DNA of 18,077 nt from Chloroflexota bacterium (GTDB taxonomy: Bacteria; Chloroflexota; Ktedonobacteria; Ktedonobacterales; Ktedonobacteraceae): NCBI GenBank assembly GCA_902810755.1, contig CADDYT010000133.1, positions 1 through 18,077 of the forward strand, given 5' to 3'. Position numbers and translations under genes: made by a program. Position 1 is the stretch's first letter, and every line of letters begins with the position of its first letter. This document shows, piece after piece, positions 15,218 to 18,077 of the stretch. The notes beneath the pieces were generated by a model, which had not been told where the DNA came from, ran no database searches, and worked only from the letters and a program-made list of their open reading frames with translations.

Positions 15218-15775
15218 TTACACTGTTCTGTGCAGCCCGTTCCCCTCAGTGACCTCATGAAGTGTGGCAAGTATCTCATTCCAGGGAACCATAAGTGGTG
15301 AGGGATAGCGTTCCGGCTCGTGCAAAATATGAACGCCACACTCACGCAGTAAGGCAATACTCTTGGAGAAAGCCGGGTGGCGCACCAGGTCCATCTTGAG
15401 ACAGGGGACGGCAACGATCGGCGGGGATCCTCGTCCAAGCGCTTCGCACAAGATACTGGTCACCAGCGTATCGCCGATTCCCTGCGCCCACTTGTTGATA
15501 GTGTTAAATGTTGCCGGCATGACCAGCATCGCATCGGCTTTGGGCAGTGGATCTGCCTCCCCCGGCAGCTTGTAGTCCGTTCGGACGAGGTGTCCCGACA
15601 GTTTGGCAAGCTCATCAATATCCATCCAGCGCGAGGCTTGAGGTGTGACAATGATGCACACATCCCAGCCTGCTGCCTGGAGCAGCGGCACTACCTCTCG
15701 CGTCTGCTGGGCAGGGGGCGCTGCGCACACCAGCAGATAGAGGATTAGGGATCGGGAAGATGCGAGTTCACTCAT
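15218..15775 (-). CDS. HFCD-family flavoprotein (Dfp/EpiD fold)
   Basis: 185 residues from ATG 15775-15773, GAGGA 6 nt upstream. The flavoprotein fold of homo-oligomeric flavin-containing Cys decarboxylases is clear: LYLLVCAAPPAQQTREV at the start, VTPQASRWMD, and PATFNTINKWAQGIGDTL (87-104), the equivalent of the PASANT FMN-binding motif. The segment PCLKMDLVRHPA (124-135) replaces the PxMNxxMW substrate-recognition motif, so the Met-Asn pair is gone and Cys-peptide decarboxylation is doubtful. Streptomycete 'flavoprotein' genes of about 180 residues share this variant (family recollection). It starts 12 bp after the BTAD regulator gene, so the two are almost certainly co-transcribed. FMN binding is likely; the reaction is unknown. 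Confidence 0.9.
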   Translation of the reverse strand: MSELASSRSLILYLLVCAAPPAQQTREVVPLLQAAGWDVCIIVTPQASRWMDIDELAKLSGHLVRTDYKLPGEADPLPKADAMLVMPATFNTINKWAQGIGDTLVTSILCEALGRGSPPIVAVPCLKMDLVRHPAFSKSIALLRECGVHILHEPERYPSPLMVPWNEILATLHEVTEGNGLHRTV

Positions 15776-15787
15776 CAGTGTTCCTCT

Positions 15788-17806
15788 TCACAGAGCGATA
15801 CGTCTCGATGTTGTTTCCAGCTGCCTCTCCAGGTCCTTAACGACCTCCGTGTCCTTCCATGCTTCCAATTCTTTGCGCACCTGGCGCACGCGCTCCAGCA
15901 CACTCAGGGACTTGGTCTGAGTTGTGATGGTCAGAGCCTGGATGGCGAAGGTACAGGCTATTTGTACATTTCCCTGTTGGGCATAGGCGATGCCCATATC
16001 GCTCAAGAGCGTCGACTGCCTGCGAACGGCCTGCGGGTCGAGCAGGGCCAGCGCCTGTTGCAGGGCGGGCAACGCACGCTCTGGTCGACGCAGCCGCACA
16101 AAGCACGCGCCTTCATACCCGGCCAGCCGAGAGGGATTGAAGCCAGTGGCGTAGCGGTCTTCTCCTAAAGATTCCTGCTCTGCCAGCCTCCGGGCCACCT
16201 TAAGCCCGGCATCACAGGCATCGCAGTCTCCCAGGTAGGCATACACTTCAGCCTGGACTGCTGCGAGCCAGCACGCTATGCGGGGACTCTGGACCGTCAA
16301 CTGCTGCGCCTCCTGCAAAAGGGGTAGCGCCTCGCGAGGCTGATTCCAGTAAATGAGCAACAGGCTCATCCTTCCCAGGCCAACCGCCCACAGGTCGTGG
16401 TTGAAGGCCGCTTGCGCCGCCTTGAGCGAAAAGGTGTAGTAGGACCAGACCAGGGAATATTCGCGCAGGTCAAACAAGGTTTTGCCCAGGATTTGCGCGG
16501 CTTCCCCGGCAAGCGAACAGAGGTGCTGGATGGCATCACGTGCCTGCACCTGTTTGAGCAGTTGGATGATGGCCCGAAAGTGCTCTACCAGGTTGCCAAG
16601 CAGATCAAGGGACGTATTGGCGCACAGCCGCCAGAAACTCCCGGTCATTCGCTCAAGCTCATCAATCGCTGTGTCGACGAATGGAAGGGATGGTAGTTCC
16701 CCCTCGTTGCTCGGCCAGCGTGCATAGGGAGAGAGCACCAGCACAGTGCTCGCGATCACGAGCAAATCGTGCAGCGTCTGCCGGTGGGTCTTCACCAGAT
16801 CCAGGGTGTTCTCCTGGCTTGAGGCAAATACAGCGGATGTGGTGGAATTGGGAAGGACAACACCCACAGTTTGCGGGTGGGGAAGCATTGCTGCGCTCTG
16901 CAAGCTCTCTGCCAGGGGGTCGAGAGGCTGCGTCAGCACGGCAGGAACCATGCGGTTTATTCGAGCTCCTTTCTGCAATTGCTCATAATAGGCTCTCACG
17001 TGAGCTGCTGGCTGTTTCCCTACGGCTGCAAGCGCGTGGCTGGCTCGCTGATAGAGCACGCAGGCCTCCTCGACGTATCCCTGTCGCTCAAGGAGTAGGA
17101 GAAGGCGGTAGAGGGCATCCTGGTCCGTGGGGAAACGGATGACCTGCTGCTCCAAGACCTCTTCCGCCAGGTCGAGCTGCCCGCGCTGCAGATACAGATC
17201 GGCCAGGTGGCGTACCATACGGCCACGGGCTAAACGCAGCGCCTGCTGCCGCAGCTTGATCCAGCGGTGCCGCATCCACTCGCTTCCTTGATCGTCGGCC
17301 AGGAACTCGCCGCGCAGCAAGGCTTTCGCCTGTTGCCAGAGCGCTAGCGCCTCGTCAGTGGTTGTCGCTCGCACGGCTTGGGAGATCAGGTCTTCAAAGG
17401 CATCCGCATCGACCCAGAGACGGGACTGCTCTGCCAGTTTGAGGATGGTGTTCTGATTGCGCTGTTCGAGCAGTTCCTCCCCGCTCGCAGTTTGCAGAAC
17501 CTTGCGCAACACCTTGCTGGCCGAGCGCAGTGATTCACGCGCCTTGTCCTCATCGGTTTCGGGCCACAGGATACCTGCCAGCTGGCTCCTGGATGCCTGC
17601 CGGCCCGGCGCGCACAATAAGAGCTTGAACAACGTGCGTGCCGAAGTCCGGCTCTTCCACAGCTCTTCGGTTGTCGACGGGGGTACCTGCCAATCAAGCT
17701 GAAACGTGCCAAAGGTGCATACGTTCAGGAGCGCAGCCTGGGCATTGACGCTCCTCGAGAGATCCACCTTGTTGCTCGTTTGACTGCTGACCGATCGGTT
17801 TGTCAT
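15788..17806 (-). CDS. BTAD (SARP-like) transcriptional regulator with C-terminal TPR region
   Basis: ATG 17806-17804 is chosen because GGGAGG precedes it by 3 nt and a TATAAT box lies 44 bp upstream, which excludes the open frame up to 18007. The product is 672 residues. Residues about 28-104 form an OmpR-like winged helix (CTFGTFQLDW, TLFKLLLCAPGRQASRSQLA, LWPETDEDKARESLRSASKV). Residues about 130-278 are the bacterial transcriptional activator domain, a TPR-like helical bundle (LYLQRGQLDLAEEVLEQQV). Residues about 290-430 are a linker of unclear fold with no Walker motif, so the NB-ARC module of large SARPs is absent. Residues about 450-672 again look TPR-like (LPALQQALALLDP, MGIAYAQQGNVQIA). 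It probably activates the flavoprotein gene behind it or a nearby divergent gene. Confidence 0.92.
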   Translation of the reverse strand: MTNRSVSSQTSNKVDLSRSVNAQAALLNVCTFGTFQLDWQVPPSTTEELWKSRTSARTLFKLLLCAPGRQASRSQLAGILWPETDEDKARESLRSASKVLRKVLQTASGEELLEQRNQNTILKLAEQSRLWVDADAFEDLISQAVRATTTDEALALWQQAKALLRGEFLADDQGSEWMRHRWIKLRQQALRLARGRMVRHLADLYLQRGQLDLAEEVLEQQVIRFPTDQDALYRLLLLLERQGYVEEACVLYQRASHALAAVGKQPAAHVRAYYEQLQKGARINRMVPAVLTQPLDPLAESLQSAAMLPHPQTVGVVLPNSTTSAVFASSQENTLDLVKTHRQTLHDLLVIASTVLVLSPYARWPSNEGELPSLPFVDTAIDELERMTGSFWRLCANTSLDLLGNLVEHFRAIIQLLKQVQARDAIQHLCSLAGEAAQILGKTLFDLREYSLVWSYYTFSLKAAQAAFNHDLWAVGLGRMSLLLIYWNQPREALPLLQEAQQLTVQSPRIACWLAAVQAEVYAYLGDCDACDAGLKVARRLAEQESLGEDRYATGFNPSRLAGYEGACFVRLRRPERALPALQQALALLDPQAVRRQSTLLSDMGIAYAQQGNVQIACTFAIQALTITTQTKSLSVLERVRQVRKELEAWKDTEVVKDLERQLETTSRRIAL

Positions 17807-17849
17807 ACGCCTCCCATCAGAGAAGTTATGTAGCATCCGGCTTTCCCGC

Positions 17850-17858
17850 ATTATAACA
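17850..17858 (-). promoter_or_regulatory. Extended -10 promoter of the BTAD regulator gene
   Basis: TGTTATAAT on the minus strand (17858-17850) is a consensus TATAAT with the TGn extension. No good -35 box is visible 17 bp upstream, which an extended -10 can tolerate. The start point near 17843 leaves a leader of about 37 nt before ATG 17806. Confidence 0.5.
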
Positions 17859-18009
17859 CAACCCATTCTGGCCTTGGCCGACCGCGTCCCACTCCCGTCC
17901 CTTTGGCGTCCGGCACTTTCTGCCCCGCATCCAACGCCGCCACAATACCGTCTCTTTGGTTTTAGTATCCTCGGTAGGAATGAATGCTTGAGGAGAGGGA
18001 GCAACACTG

Positions 18010-18077
18010 GTGATAGCTCAAGAAGAATTGATCAGCAATGCAGATGACGACATCCGCTTCCAGCGCGTGGTCATTAA
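18010..18077 (+). CDS. Start of a divergent gene (partial)
   Basis: GTG 18010-18012 follows AGGAGAGGGAG by about 8 nt and opens a frame with no stop to the window edge (22 codons, AQEELISNADDDIRFQRVV). It diverges from the BTAD regulator; the 203 bp between the two starts hold the regulator's promoter and presumably that of this gene. Too short to identify. Confidence 0.55.
   Translation, partial: MIAQEELISNADDDIRFQRVVI

Noticed and set aside
15095..15775. RiPP idea: small peptide next to an EpiD-fold flavoprotein
   Set aside because: The peptide has no cysteine, is on the opposite strand, and the flavoprotein lacks the PxMNxxMW substrate motif.

Overview
The window is GC-rich bacterial chromosomal DNA. 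The gene content suggests a multicellular soil Chloroflexota of the Ktedonobacteria type: a BTAD (SARP-like) regulator, several WD40 or beta-propeller proteins, a ubiquitin-like/transmembrane/WD40 surface protein, proline-rich single-pass membrane proteins and a 180-residue HFCD flavoprotein of the actinobacterial kind. This assignment is inference from gene families; no rRNA or other marker gene is present. I saw no tRNA, rRNA, CRISPR array or intact transposase.

Left block (1-6302, all minus strand, transcribed right to left). Six genes follow one another: a short three-blade WD40 protein (6302-5895), a 269-residue protein with a YbaK-like C-terminal part (5910-5101), a secreted or anchored beta-propeller (5104-4013, GTGA overlap with the previous gene), a 3-hydroxyisobutyrate-dehydrogenase-like NAD(P) oxidoreductase (3966-3034), an MFS transporter fused to a degenerate class-I amidotransferase (PuuD-like) domain (2978-891), and a zinc alcohol dehydrogenase cut by the window edge (724-1). 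A GGAACC-N16-CGTT element, typical of ECF sigma factors, lies just upstream of the first gene. The transporter gene carries an in-frame amber codon at 2832-2834, and its amidotransferase domain has lost the catalytic cysteine.

Middle block (6303-9995). This is a gene-poor, visibly AT-richer stretch. It holds a probable decayed gene on the minus strand (about 6494-7088), a P22-antirepressor-N-type gene (7621-8391, plus) with a good promoter and ribosome binding site, and a convergent LuxR-type regulator (9237-8476) whose receiver domain has Glu in place of the phospho-acceptor Asp. Several perfect inverted repeats and a tandem direct repeat sit between the genes.

Right block (10137-18077). 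A ubiquitin-like/TM/seven-blade WD40 protein (plus) converges on a single-pass protein with an RskA-like extracytoplasmic domain (minus). Further right are another proline-rich single-pass membrane protein (minus) and a two-gene unit (minus) made of a BTAD-TPR regulator followed 12 bp later by a flavoprotein. A partial plus-strand gene diverges from the regulator at the right edge. A perfect 25-bp inverted repeat at 13486-13552 is the most striking non-coding structure.

The most unusual items are the MFS/dead-amidotransferase fusion with its nonsense codon, the operon around it, the phosphomimetic-like orphan regulator, the internal Tat-like motif in the WD40 surface protein, and the paired 8-2-8 dyads upstream of that gene.
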